From positions 1 through 57,623 of the forward strand of contig NZ_JAAMFM010000028.1 of the NCBI RefSeq assembly GCF_013376105.1: a DNA stretch of 57,623 nucleotides, written 5' to 3'. The notes under the pieces are model-generated. The model searched no databases and was not told the DNA's origin. It saw only the letters and a program-made list of their open reading frames with translations. Shown piece after piece: positions 25,299 to 33,628 of the stretch. The position numbers and the translations under genes were made by a program. Each line of letters opens with the position of its first letter. Positions within the stretch are counted from its first letter, which is position 1. Source of the DNA: Arthrobacter wenxiniae. GTDB taxonomy: Bacteria > Actinomycetota > Actinomycetes > Actinomycetales > Micrococcaceae.

Positions 25299-28178
25299 AT
25301 GACTTCGCAGAAACCCCTTGCGGCAGAGGAACAAACGCCGGACTTGACGCGGATCCGCGCCGCCATGGCCCGCCCGGAGCAAACAAAGACGCGCCCCCTG
25401 GACCTGCACGCCTACGCCCACGATGCCTCCCACTTCCACCTCCTGCCGCAGGCCGTGGCTGTGCCCGCCAATGCCCAAGAGGTGGCCGGCCTGCTGAGGG
25501 CCAGCGCCACGCACCGCCTCCCGCTGACGTTGCGCTCCGGCGGTACCAGTCTCAGCGGCCAGGCCGTCACGGACGGCCTGCTGGTGGACGTGCGCAAGAA
25601 CTTCCGCGGCATCGAGGTGCTCGACGGCGGCGCCCGCGTCCGCGTCCAGCCCGGCGCCACGGTGCGGGACCTGAACGCGCGCCTCCTCCGCTTCGGGCGA
25701 AAGTTCGGCCCCGACCCCGCCAGCGAGGTGGCCTGCACCATCGGCGGCGTCGTGGCGAACAACTCCTCCGGGATGGCCTGCGGCACCACGGACAACACCT
25801 ATCGGACCCTGGAATCCCTAACAGTCGTACTGCCCGGGGGCACCCTCATTGACACCGGGGCGGACGACGCCGACGCCCGCCTGCGCTCGCTGGAACCCGA
25901 CATTTTTGCCGGGCTGCTGGAACTCCGCGCCCGGGTCCTTGCCAGCCCCGGGGCCCGAAAGATCATCGAGCACCAGTTCTCCATGAAGAACACCATGGGC
26001 TACGGGCTCAACTCGCTGCTGGACTTTGACAGCCCGGCCGAGATCCTGGCGCACCTGATTGTCGGCAGCGAGGGAACGCTTGGCTTTGTGGCCGAGGCCG
26101 TGTTCCGCACCGTGCCCCGCCTGGCCCACGCCGCCTCCGGGCTGCTGGTTTTCAAGGACCTGGAAGCCGCCAATGCCGCGCTCCCCGAAATTGTCGCCAG
26201 CGGCGCCGCCGCCGTCGAGCTCATGGATTCCACCTCGCTGAAGGTGGGCCAGAAACTCGCCCGGGTGCCCGGCGTCGTGCGCGGGTTGCAGGTGGAACAG
26301 CACGCCGCACTGCTCGTGGAATACCAGACCGGCGATGCCCGGGAGCTGGCGGAACTGGGCGCCAGGGCCGCGGCACTGGCCGGGACGCTGGGCCTGGCTG
26401 CCCCGGCCGGTTTCAGCACGGACGCGGCCGCCCGTGCCGGGCTGTGGCACCTCCGGAAGGGCCTGTATGCATCCGTTGCCGGCGCGCGCCCGCGCGGCAC
26501 CACGGCGCTGCTGGAGGACGTGGTGGTTCCCGTTCCCGTGCTGGGCCGCACCTGCGTGGCGCTGGGCACGCTGTTTGAGAAGTACGGCTACGAAAATTCG
26601 GTGATCTTTGGCCACGCCAAGGACGGCAACATCCATTTCATGCTGACGGACGGTTTCGAAGGCAGGGACCAGCTGGAGCGCTACGCCGCGTTCACGGAGG
26701 ACATGGTGGACGTGGTCCTCGGGGAGGGGGGCTCGCTCAAGGCCGAGCACGGCACGGGGCGCGTCATGGCCCCGTTCGTCCGCCGCCAGTACGGCGACGA
26801 ACTCTACGCCGTCATGCGACGCATCAAGGAGCTCTTCGATCCCGCCGGCATGCTCAACCCCGGCGTCCTGCTCGACGACGACCCCACGGCCCACCTGCGC
26901 CACATCAAGGCAGCCCCGCCGGCCGTGGACGCCGAGGTGGACCGCTGCGTCTCCTGCGGCTACTGCGAGCCCGTCTGCCCCAGCAAGGACATCACGCTCA
27001 CGCCGCGCCAGCGGATCGTGACCCTGCGCGCGATCGAGGCCGCCCGCGCCGACGGCGACCTGGCACTGGCCAACGCGCTGGAGGCCGACTACAACTACGA
27101 CGCCGTGGACACCTGCGCCGTGGACGGCATGTGCCAGACGGCCTGCCCCGTGGACATCAACACCGGCAACCTGGTCAAGCACCTGCGCCGCGACGCTGCC
27201 GGAAGTCTCGAAAACGGGGTCTGGGAGACGGCTGCCAGGCACTGGGGCGCCGTCACCCGCGGGGCGGGGCTGGCACTGACGCTGGCCGCAAAGGTGCCGG
27301 CCGACGTCGTGCTTCCGGCAAACAGCCTGGGACGGAAGGTCCTCGGCGCGGACACGCTGCCGCTGTATTCGGCCGAGCTGCCGGGCGGAGGCCGCGCACG
27401 ACGCCGGCCCGCCCCCTCCGGCGAACCGGCGGCCGTGTATTTCCCCGCCTGTGTGAACGCCATGTTCGGCCCGGCCGCCGACTCCTCGCCGGGCGTGCAG
27501 GCCAGTTTTGAGCAGCTGTGTGAACGGGCCGGGCTGGAGCTCCTGGTGCCGGAGGGGATCGACGGCAGCTGCTGCGGCACGCCGTGGTCGTCCAAGGGGA
27601 TGGAGGCCGGGCTGGCGGAGATGCGTGCCCGGACGCTGAAACTGCTGCGCGGCGCCACGCGCGACGGCGAACTGGACATCATTGCCGACGCCTCCAGCTG
27701 CACCGAGGGGCTCATCCACACCATCGAAGCCGAGGTTTCGGCGCCGGGGCAGCGGTCCCTGCGGGTGGTGGACGCGGTGGAATTCACGGCGGAGCGGATC
27801 CTGCCGGCGCTGGGGGAGTCCTGGACGCGCATGGATTCGCTGGCGCTGCACCCCACCTGCTCCTCGACGCGCCTGGGGCTGAACGCGTCGCTGGAAACGG
27901 TGGCCGGCGCCGTGGCGGACGCTGTTCGGATTCCGGACCATTGGGGCTGCTGCGGCTTTGCCGGGGACCGCGGCATGCTGCACCCGGAGCTGACGGCGGC
28001 GGCCACCTCCGCGCAGGCGGCGGACGTCGCGGCGATGGGGGCCACCGCGCACGCATCCTGCAACCGCACCTGCGAGCTCGGCATGACGCGCGCCACGGGG
28101 GCTGGGTACCGCCACGTGCTGGAGTTGCTGGCGGATGTCGCGCTCCCCACCCGCACCCTGACCTCGTTCCTCGGCTAG
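25299..28178 (+). CDS. FAD/Fe-S D-lactate dehydrogenase-like oxidoreductase
   Basis: A 959-residue single-chain enzyme. Residues about 40-270 are the FAD-binding PCMH domain (LPLTLRSGGTSLSGQAV and GRKFGPDPASEVACTIGG), then a FAD-oxidase C-terminal domain to about 525. Two 4Fe-4S motifs follow: CVSCGYCEPVCP (about 548) and CAVDGMCQTACPVD (about 605). Two CCG cysteine-rich domains close it: CCGTPW (about 757) and CCGFAG with SCNRTCELG (about 883-915). The architecture matches Dld/YdiJ-type D-2-hydroxyacid dehydrogenases that pass electrons to the quinone pool. The ATG has AAGGGAAG upstream. It stands alone; the substrate (D-lactate or D-2-hydroxyglutarate) is not settled. Confidence 0.9.
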   Translation: MTSQKPLAAEEQTPDLTRIRAAMARPEQTKTRPLDLHAYAHDASHFHLLPQAVAVPANAQEVAGLLRASATHRLPLTLRSGGTSLSGQAVTDGLLVDVRKNFRGIEVLDGGARVRVQPGATVRDLNARLLRFGRKFGPDPASEVACTIGGVVANNSSGMACGTTDNTYRTLESLTVVLPGGTLIDTGADDADARLRSLEPDIFAGLLELRARVLASPGARKIIEHQFSMKNTMGYGLNSLLDFDSPAEILAHLIVGSEGTLGFVAEAVFRTVPRLAHAASGLLVFKDLEAANAALPEIVASGAAAVELMDSTSLKVGQKLARVPGVVRGLQVEQHAALLVEYQTGDARELAELGARAAALAGTLGLAAPAGFSTDAAARAGLWHLRKGLYASVAGARPRGTTALLEDVVVPVPVLGRTCVALGTLFEKYGYENSVIFGHAKDGNIHFMLTDGFEGRDQLERYAAFTEDMVDVVLGEGGSLKAEHGTGRVMAPFVRRQYGDELYAVMRRIKELFDPAGMLNPGVLLDDDPTAHLRHIKAAPPAVDAEVDRCVSCGYCEPVCPSKDITLTPRQRIVTLRAIEAARADGDLALANALEADYNYDAVDTCAVDGMCQTACPVDINTGNLVKHLRRDAAGSLENGVWETAARHWGAVTRGAGLALTLAAKVPADVVLPANSLGRKVLGADTLPLYSAELPGGGRARRRPAPSGEPAAVYFPACVNAMFGPAADSSPGVQASFEQLCERAGLELLVPEGIDGSCCGTPWSSKGMEAGLAEMRARTLKLLRGATRDGELDIIADASSCTEGLIHTIEAEVSAPGQRSLRVVDAVEFTAERILPALGESWTRMDSLALHPTCSSTRLGLNASLETVAGAVADAVRIPDHWGCCGFAGDRGMLHPELTAAATSAQAADVAAMGATAHASCNRTCELGMTRATGAGYRHVLELLADVALPTRTLTSFLG

Positions 28179-28320
28179 GGAACCCTGCGGGCGTGGGCCC
28201 AGCCACCAGCGGCAGCCACAAAACGCCCGGTTAGTTCCCCCACGTTCCGGCGTAAATGCTGCATTCTGTGGCTAAGGTAGTCACTAGCAGCGCATGTGCG
28301 CGATCCCAAGCGAAGGATGT

Positions 28321-28752
28321 ATGAAAATGGCGGGAATTATCATCGTCGGTGTCGACGGCAACTCAACGTCCATGAAGGCTGCCCGCGTGGCTGCCAACCT
28401 GGCCAAGTCCCTGGGCTCCACGCTGCGCGTGGTGACGGCCTTCGGTGAGGACAAGACCGAAAAGGTCGAGATCGGCAATGACGAATGGTTTCTGTCCACC
28501 GCTGACGAGGCCGAGCGCGTGGCGCAGCGCGTTGCCGAGGAATTGAAGATCAGCGGCGTGAAGACCGAGTACACCTCCGCTCTGGGCAAGCCGGCCGACG
28601 TCCTCCTCGAGGAGGCCGCCAAGCTCAAGGCCGACCTCATCGTGGTGGGCAACGTCCGCATGCAGGGCCTCAAGCGCGTGCTGGGTTCGGTGGCCAACGC
28701 CGTGTCCCACAACGCCCCGTGCGACGTGTACATCGTCAAGACCGACGACTGA
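28321..28752 (+). CDS. Universal stress protein (UspA family)
   Basis: A 143-residue single-domain Usp. It begins IIIVGVDGNSTSMKAARVA and contains a partly altered nucleotide loop, GNVRMQGLKRVLGS, in place of the usual GxxGxxxxxxxxxG(S/T) pattern, so ATP binding is uncertain. GAAGGA lies 3 nt before the ATG at 28321 and 9 nt before a second ATG at 28327; the latter spacing is better, so the start may be two codons later. A strong terminator follows, indicating a monocistronic unit. Confidence 0.87.
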   Translation: MKMAGIIIVGVDGNSTSMKAARVAANLAKSLGSTLRVVTAFGEDKTEKVEIGNDEWFLSTADEAERVAQRVAEELKISGVKTEYTSALGKPADVLLEEAAKLKADLIVVGNVRMQGLKRVLGSVANAVSHNAPCDVYIVKTDD

Positions 28753-28779
28753 TTGTCCGCGGCCGCCCGGGCCTAAACG

Positions 28780-28812
28780 AAACCCCCGCCGCCGAGAGGC
28801 CGCGGGGGTTTT
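28780..28812 (+). terminator. Rho-independent terminator after the usp gene
   Basis: AAACCCCCGC (28780-28789) pairs with GCGGGGGTTT (28802-28811), with three more pairs inside after one mismatch, and TTTT closes the structure. It sits 28 nt past the usp stop codon and would also serve the converging gene. Confidence 0.85.
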
Positions 28813-28818
28813 ATGGTT

Positions 28819-29175
28819 TCAGGCTGCCTTGCTGGGTGCTGCCTTGTTCAGTGCTGCCTGGTGCCCTGCGCCGTTCGCCCCGGCTTCGTGCGGCGCCGGC
28901 GGCGTCCGCGGCGCCAGGACGACGACGGGCCTGCTCGAGTGCCGCAGCAGAGCCGGGACGGGGCTGACCACCGGCCTGGCCGTCACGGCCGCACGGGTGA
29001 TGCGGCGTGCCGCCCCCGCAAGCCCGTAGGCCACGGCCACCACGGACATCACGGCCAGGAAGGAGAGGACCATGAGGGCGAGCATCAGCAGGCCGAGCGC
29101 CACGGTCCCGGAGTAGACCAACAGATAGTAGTTCAGGTGCGTAAAGTCCACGGCAATACCCCATATCGTCCACAA
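28819..29175 (-). CDS. Small hypothetical membrane protein
   Basis: A predicted 118-residue protein with one long hydrophobic stretch (about residues 16-55, one or two helices), then a basic region (GAARRITRAAVTARPVV) and a low-complexity Ala/Pro/His tail. Codon third positions are strongly G/C, supporting real coding. The start is uncertain: TTG at 29175 with GGAAA about 10 nt upstream, or GTG at 29151. It ends just inside the usp terminator. I do not recognise the family. Confidence 0.55.
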   Translation of the reverse strand: MWTIWGIAVDFTHLNYYLLVYSGTVALGLLMLALMVLSFLAVMSVVAVAYGLAGAARRITRAAVTARPVVSPVPALLRHSSRPVVVLAPRTPPAPHEAGANGAGHQAALNKAAPSKAA

Positions 29176-29281
29176 GCTGTGTACTTTCCTAGGGTAGGCG
29201 TGGGATGTTCACGGCGATTCCGGCGCCCGGCGCGCCGCCTGAATGACATCAAGATGTGATGCTCCCGCCGGGGCCGTTACC

Positions 29282-31246
29282 TTACCGGTATTTGCGGTGC
29301 AGGTTCTCCCGCGTGGCCGGGCCGGGCGTCGCGTCGGCAATCCACGGGCCGGTGCCTTCGGACACGTCGATGATCCCTTCCTCAAGCCACGCATGGTCGC
29401 CGGCCAGGAGGGAGGCAGAGAGGGAGGAGTCGGCGTCGTCCGTGTTGTGCCAGAGCTCGCCGAACAGCGCCTCGATCCGCAGCCGGGACTGGCCGGCAAA
29501 CGCGTCGGCGAGCTGGAGGGCGGACCGGCCCTGGGCGGGGTCCTTGAGCCGGAGCATCTCCACCCGGCTGCAGCATGCGGCAATCGCGAAGAGCTCGGCG
29601 CCGATGTCCACAATCCGGCCCAGGAACGCCTGCTTGTATTCCAGCCGGCCTTGCCAGCGGCCCATGCCGTAAAACGTTTGGCGGGCCAACTTGCGGGATT
29701 CGCGCTCCACGTACCGCAGGTGCTTGGCGAGGGGTCCGAACTCGTGGTAGGAACGCGGGTCCAGGCCCTTGCCCACCACCAGCTGCGGGAGCCACTTGGC
29801 GTAGAAGCCGCTGGCCGCGACGGCGGCCTTGCCCTTTTGCTGGAGCGTCGCCGTGGTGGAGGCCAGGTCGCCGGCGGCGGCCAGGTGCGCGTCCACGGCC
29901 TCGCGGGCGATCAGCAGGTGCATGATTTCCGTGGAGCCCTCGAAGATCCTGTTGATGCGCAGGTCGCGCAGCAGCTGTTCCGCCGGGACGGCGCGCTCGC
30001 CGCGGGCCGCGAGGGATTCGGCCGTTTCATAGCCGCGGCCGCCGCGCACCTGCACCAGCTCGTCGGCGCACCGGTAGGACATTTCCGAGGACCACAGCTT
30101 GGCCAGGGCGGCCTCGATCCGCACGTCCTTCATGCCGGCGTCGGCCAATGCGGCGGACAGTTCGAACACGGCTTCCAGGGCGAAGGTGGTGGCGGCCATG
30201 AACGCCAGCTTCTTGCCCACGGACTCGTGCTGCCCCACCGGGTGGCCCCACTGGGTGCGCGCATTGGACCATTCGCGGGCGATCTTCAACGACCACTTGC
30301 CGGCGCCGGCGGCCATTGCGGGGATGGACAGCCGGCCGGTGTTCAGCGTGGTCAAGGCGATCTTCAGCCCCTGCCCTTCCCGGCCCAACCGGTTCTCCGC
30401 CGGCACGCGGACCTGATGGAATCGGGTGACGCCGTTTTCAATGCCGCGCAGCCCCATGAACTTGTTGCGGTGCTCCACCGTGATGCCGGGGGAGTCGGCC
30501 TCGACCACGAACGCGGTAATGCCTCCAGTCTTCCGGCCGTTCCCATCCAGCCCCCGCGACGGCACCACGGCCATGACCACCACCAGCTCGGCGATGACGC
30601 CGTTGGTGGTCCAGAGCTTGACGCCATCCAGGATGTACTCGGAGCCGTCGCTGGTGGGCACGGCGGCGCAGGCCATGCGCGCGGGGTCGGATCCGACGTC
30701 GGGCTCGGTGAGCAGGAAGGCGGTGACGGCGCCGGCCGCACAGCGGGGCAGGTACTTTTGCTTTTGGGCTTCCGTGCCGAAGACCTTCACGGGCTCCGGC
30801 ACGCCGATGGACTGGTGGGCGGAGACCAGGGCGCCGAAGGAGGGGTGGACCGTGCCGAGGATGGCCAGGGCGCGGCCGTAGTAGGTCAGGTTCAGTCCCA
30901 GCCCGCCGTATTCGCGCGGGATCTTCATGCCAAAGACGCCCAGCCCGGCGAGCCCGGCAAGGTATTCGTCCGGGATGAGCGCGTCCCGTTCAATGATGCC
31001 CGGGTCCAGGGTGCGGGCATAGGCCTGAAGCTCCGCCAGAAAGGCGTCGCCGCGCGCCACGTCGTCGTCCGGGGCTTGCGGATGCGGGTGGATCAGGCCG
31101 AGGTCAAAGTCGCCCAGGTACAGCCCCTTGGCAAAGCTGGGCCGCTCCCACGTGGTTTCCCGGGCCGCTTCCGCCGCATTGCGCGCGTCCTCGGCCGTGA
31201 CGCGTGCCGTGGACGCGACCGCAGGGCCGTCAACGTGTGTGCTCAT
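29282..31246 (-). CDS. Long-form acyl-CoA dehydrogenase
   Basis: A 654-residue flavoenzyme with the acyl-CoA dehydrogenase fold plus a C-terminal helical extension, as in VLCAD/ACAD9-type proteins. Motifs are FLLTEPDVGSDPARM (about residues 178-192), LDGVKLWTTNG (about 208-218), RGGRGYETAESLA (about 430) and RINRIFEGSTEIMH near residue 463, where the Glu before Gly-Ser is the expected catalytic base. It should oxidise acyl-CoA in beta-oxidation at the cytoplasmic face. GAGGT precedes the ATG. It is divergent from the glycosidase gene and appears monocistronic. Confidence 0.88.
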   Translation of the reverse strand: MSTHVDGPAVASTARVTAEDARNAAEAARETTWERPSFAKGLYLGDFDLGLIHPHPQAPDDDVARGDAFLAELQAYARTLDPGIIERDALIPDEYLAGLAGLGVFGMKIPREYGGLGLNLTYYGRALAILGTVHPSFGALVSAHQSIGVPEPVKVFGTEAQKQKYLPRCAAGAVTAFLLTEPDVGSDPARMACAAVPTSDGSEYILDGVKLWTTNGVIAELVVVMAVVPSRGLDGNGRKTGGITAFVVEADSPGITVEHRNKFMGLRGIENGVTRFHQVRVPAENRLGREGQGLKIALTTLNTGRLSIPAMAAGAGKWSLKIAREWSNARTQWGHPVGQHESVGKKLAFMAATTFALEAVFELSAALADAGMKDVRIEAALAKLWSSEMSYRCADELVQVRGGRGYETAESLAARGERAVPAEQLLRDLRINRIFEGSTEIMHLLIAREAVDAHLAAAGDLASTTATLQQKGKAAVAASGFYAKWLPQLVVGKGLDPRSYHEFGPLAKHLRYVERESRKLARQTFYGMGRWQGRLEYKQAFLGRIVDIGAELFAIAACCSRVEMLRLKDPAQGRSALQLADAFAGQSRLRIEALFGELWHNTDDADSSLSASLLAGDHAWLEEGIIDVSEGTGPWIADATPGPATRENLHRKYR

Positions 31247-31431
31247 GACTACCTCGATTCCGCCGGCGCCGACGTGGGCACCGGCATGCGGAGCTCAAGA
31301 ATCGCTCTTGCCTCGATGCTACTCGGCGGTAGGTGGGGCGGCAATGGTCGGCCGGGGCCATGTGCTTTCGCAGCCGTTAACGGCAGGATGGAGGAGGAAC
31401 AGTCACCGAAGGCCCGATCCCAGGAGGCACC

Positions 31432-33504
31432 ATGTCCGCGCGCCAACCCTTTCTCCATGACTTGAGCATGCTGCTCTCCGCACCGATGCAGGCCTGGTCC
31501 GGGCAGGACGGGCAGATCCGCGCGCACGGGGCGCAGGGCATTTACGTCGCCGACACCCGGGTGGTCGGTGAGGCCGTGGTGACCGTCAATGGCGAGGAGC
31601 CGGAACCGCTCGGTTCCGCCGGGCCGGTGTTTGATTCCGTGGTGCGCGCCGTGGGCGGGGCCTATGCGGACCCGCTGCTCTTGCTGGCGCGGCGCCGGAC
31701 GGTCGGGGCCTCGCGTGTTGCGGAGGAGATTTTGCTCCTTTCCGACCTCCCCGACGAGGTGACGGTTTCCGTCGTGCTGCGGATCGGAGTCGACTTTTCA
31801 CCCATGACGGCTGTCAAGTCCGGCGGTCCACGGAATCCCCTTGCGCCCGTCCGCAGTGACGATCGATGGGTGGCCTCCTCCGGCGCGGTGACGGCGGCGT
31901 TCGAGGCCCGTGGGGCTGTTGCCTCGGCGGACGACGGCGGCCTGGACTTCCGCTGGGATGTCACCGTCCCTCCCCGGGGCCGGGCGCAGGTGGGGTGGTC
32001 CGTCGACGCCGTGGACGGGCAGTCGCCGGTGACGGCCGCCCACGGTGGGGGCGCCGCCCGGGTCGCCGAAACGGACGGGAAAGCCGGCGGGATCGGGACC
32101 CCCGGGCCGCAGCCCCTGCGGGTCAGCGCGCGGGATCCACGTCTGGCGGCCTTGGCCGCCCAGGCCCAGCAAGACCTGGCCGGGCTCCGGATGTCCACCA
32201 TTGGGCGGCCCGACGACTCCTTCCTCGCTGCCGGAGCGCCGTGGTTCTTTACCTTGTTCGGGCGCGATTCGATCATTGCCGCCCGCATGATGTTGCCTGT
32301 GGACCCGGGGCTGGCCGCCGGGACGCTCCGCACCCTGGCAGCACGGCAGGGAATTGAAAACAACCCGGAAACTGCCGAGCAGCCCGGGAAGATCCTGCAC
32401 GAACTCCGCCGCGGCGAATTGGTGCTGCCGGCCAACTCCCACAACGAAGGGCTCCGCCTCCCGCCCGTCTATTACGGCACCGTGGATGCGACCCTGTTGT
32501 GGATCAGCCTGCTGCACGACGCCTGGAAATGGGGCATGCCGGACGAAGCGGTGCGGGCGCTGATGGGAAACCTTGAGGCCGCCCTTGGCTGGCTGCGCGA
32601 TTGGTCAGACCCTGACGGCGACGGTTTCCTGGAATACCTCGACACCACCGGCCACGGCCTGGCGAACCAGGGCTGGAAGGACTCGGCGGATTCCATCCGC
32701 TGGCAGGACGGGTCCCTGGCCCGCGGGCCCATCGCCCTGGCCGAGGTGCAGGGCTACGCGTACCGGGCAGCCCTCGACGGGGCAGCCCTGCTGGAGGCGT
32801 TCGGCCGTCCGGGCGCGGACGATTGGCGGGACTGGGCCGCTGTCCTGTCCGGGAGGTTCCGCGCCGAATTTTGGTGCAGGGACGGACTGGGGACCTATCC
32901 CGCCATCGCCCTTGACGCGGACAAGCGCCCGGTGGACGGGGTGGCCAGCAACATGGGCCACCTGCTCGGGACGGGGATCCTCTCCAAGGAGGAAGGCGAC
33001 GTCGTGGCCGCGCGCCTGATGCACCCGAGCCTGTTCTCCGGCTTCGGCATCCGCACCCTGGACAGCAACAATGGCGGCTACTGGCCGCTGCGCTACCACT
33101 GCGGCTCTGTCTGGACACATGATTCCGCGCTGATTCTGGCCGGACTGGCAGCGGCGGGCCACGTCGAGGAGGCCGCCCGCGTCGCCTTCGGGCTGGTGGA
33201 CGCAGCTGAGCGCTTTGGCTACCGGCTGCCCGAGCTGTTCTCGGGCCACTCGGGGGACGATGGCGGACCCGTGCCATACCCCTCGTCGTGCCGACCGCAG
33301 GCCTGGGCCGCCGCGTCTACCGTTCCAATCCTGCTGGCGACGCTGGGGCTGGAACCGCGGGGCGAAGGTCAGCCGCCCACTGCGGCAGCCATGGTGCCGA
33401 CGCCGTTCGGCCCCTTCAGCGTCGAGGGCCTGTGGGCCAACGGGCGGCAGTTCAGGGTCGATGTTGACGCGGAAGGGAACACCGCGGTCTCAGCCGTGCC
33501 ATGA
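31432..33504 (+). CDS. Glycogen-debranching-type glycosidase
   Basis: A 690-residue protein with an N-terminal GDE_N_bis-like beta domain (IYVADTRVV near residue 37) and a C-terminal (alpha/alpha)6 catalytic domain typical of amylo-alpha-1,6-glucosidases. Landmarks are APWFFTLFGRDSIIAARMM (about 269-287), ANSHNEGLRLPPVYYGTVDA (about 334-353) and GYWPLRYHCGSVWTHDSAL (about 546-564). No signal peptide is visible, so action on cytoplasmic glucans or oligosaccharides is likely. CAGGAGG lies 5 nt before the ATG. It converges on the GH38 mannosidase. Confidence 0.83.
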   Translation: MSARQPFLHDLSMLLSAPMQAWSGQDGQIRAHGAQGIYVADTRVVGEAVVTVNGEEPEPLGSAGPVFDSVVRAVGGAYADPLLLLARRRTVGASRVAEEILLLSDLPDEVTVSVVLRIGVDFSPMTAVKSGGPRNPLAPVRSDDRWVASSGAVTAAFEARGAVASADDGGLDFRWDVTVPPRGRAQVGWSVDAVDGQSPVTAAHGGGAARVAETDGKAGGIGTPGPQPLRVSARDPRLAALAAQAQQDLAGLRMSTIGRPDDSFLAAGAPWFFTLFGRDSIIAARMMLPVDPGLAAGTLRTLAARQGIENNPETAEQPGKILHELRRGELVLPANSHNEGLRLPPVYYGTVDATLLWISLLHDAWKWGMPDEAVRALMGNLEAALGWLRDWSDPDGDGFLEYLDTTGHGLANQGWKDSADSIRWQDGSLARGPIALAEVQGYAYRAALDGAALLEAFGRPGADDWRDWAAVLSGRFRAEFWCRDGLGTYPAIALDADKRPVDGVASNMGHLLGTGILSKEEGDVVAARLMHPSLFSGFGIRTLDSNNGGYWPLRYHCGSVWTHDSALILAGLAAAGHVEEAARVAFGLVDAAERFGYRLPELFSGHSGDDGGPVPYPSSCRPQAWAAASTVPILLATLGLEPRGEGQPPTAAAMVPTPFGPFSVEGLWANGRQFRVDVDAEGNTAVSAVP

Positions 33505-33539
33505 CGTGCCCTGCTGTGGCGGGCGGTGCTGGAATGGAC

Positions 33540-33628
33540 GGGTCTCGACGCGCTCGCGGGGCTCGCTGCTCGACCACCGGTGATCGGGCTTGTCGAAATC
33601 CCGGGTCCCGACGCGCTCGACCGCCGGG
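33540..33628. repeat. Intergenic GGTCTCGAC...CTCGACCACCGG-type repeat
   Basis: Two related elements lie between the convergent glycosidase and mannosidase genes: GGGTCTCGACGCGCTCG... ending CTCGACCACCGG (33540-33580), and GGGTCCCGACGCGCTCGACC after an inverted GGGCTTGTCGAAATCCCGGG (33586-33605). They resemble, in reverse complement, the exact repeats at 44244-44342. This looks like a dispersed, REP-like intergenic family. Confidence 0.6.

Noticed and set aside
25818-28115. Long open frame antisense to the FAD/Fe-S dehydrogenase
   Set aside because: The sense gene carries FAD, 4Fe-4S and CCG motifs; the antisense frame has none.
29243-31465. Very long open frame antisense to the acyl-CoA dehydrogenase
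   Set aside because: It mirrors a clearly recognisable gene; its translation is rich in Arg, Gly, Pro and His with no domain, as expected opposite high-GC coding DNA.
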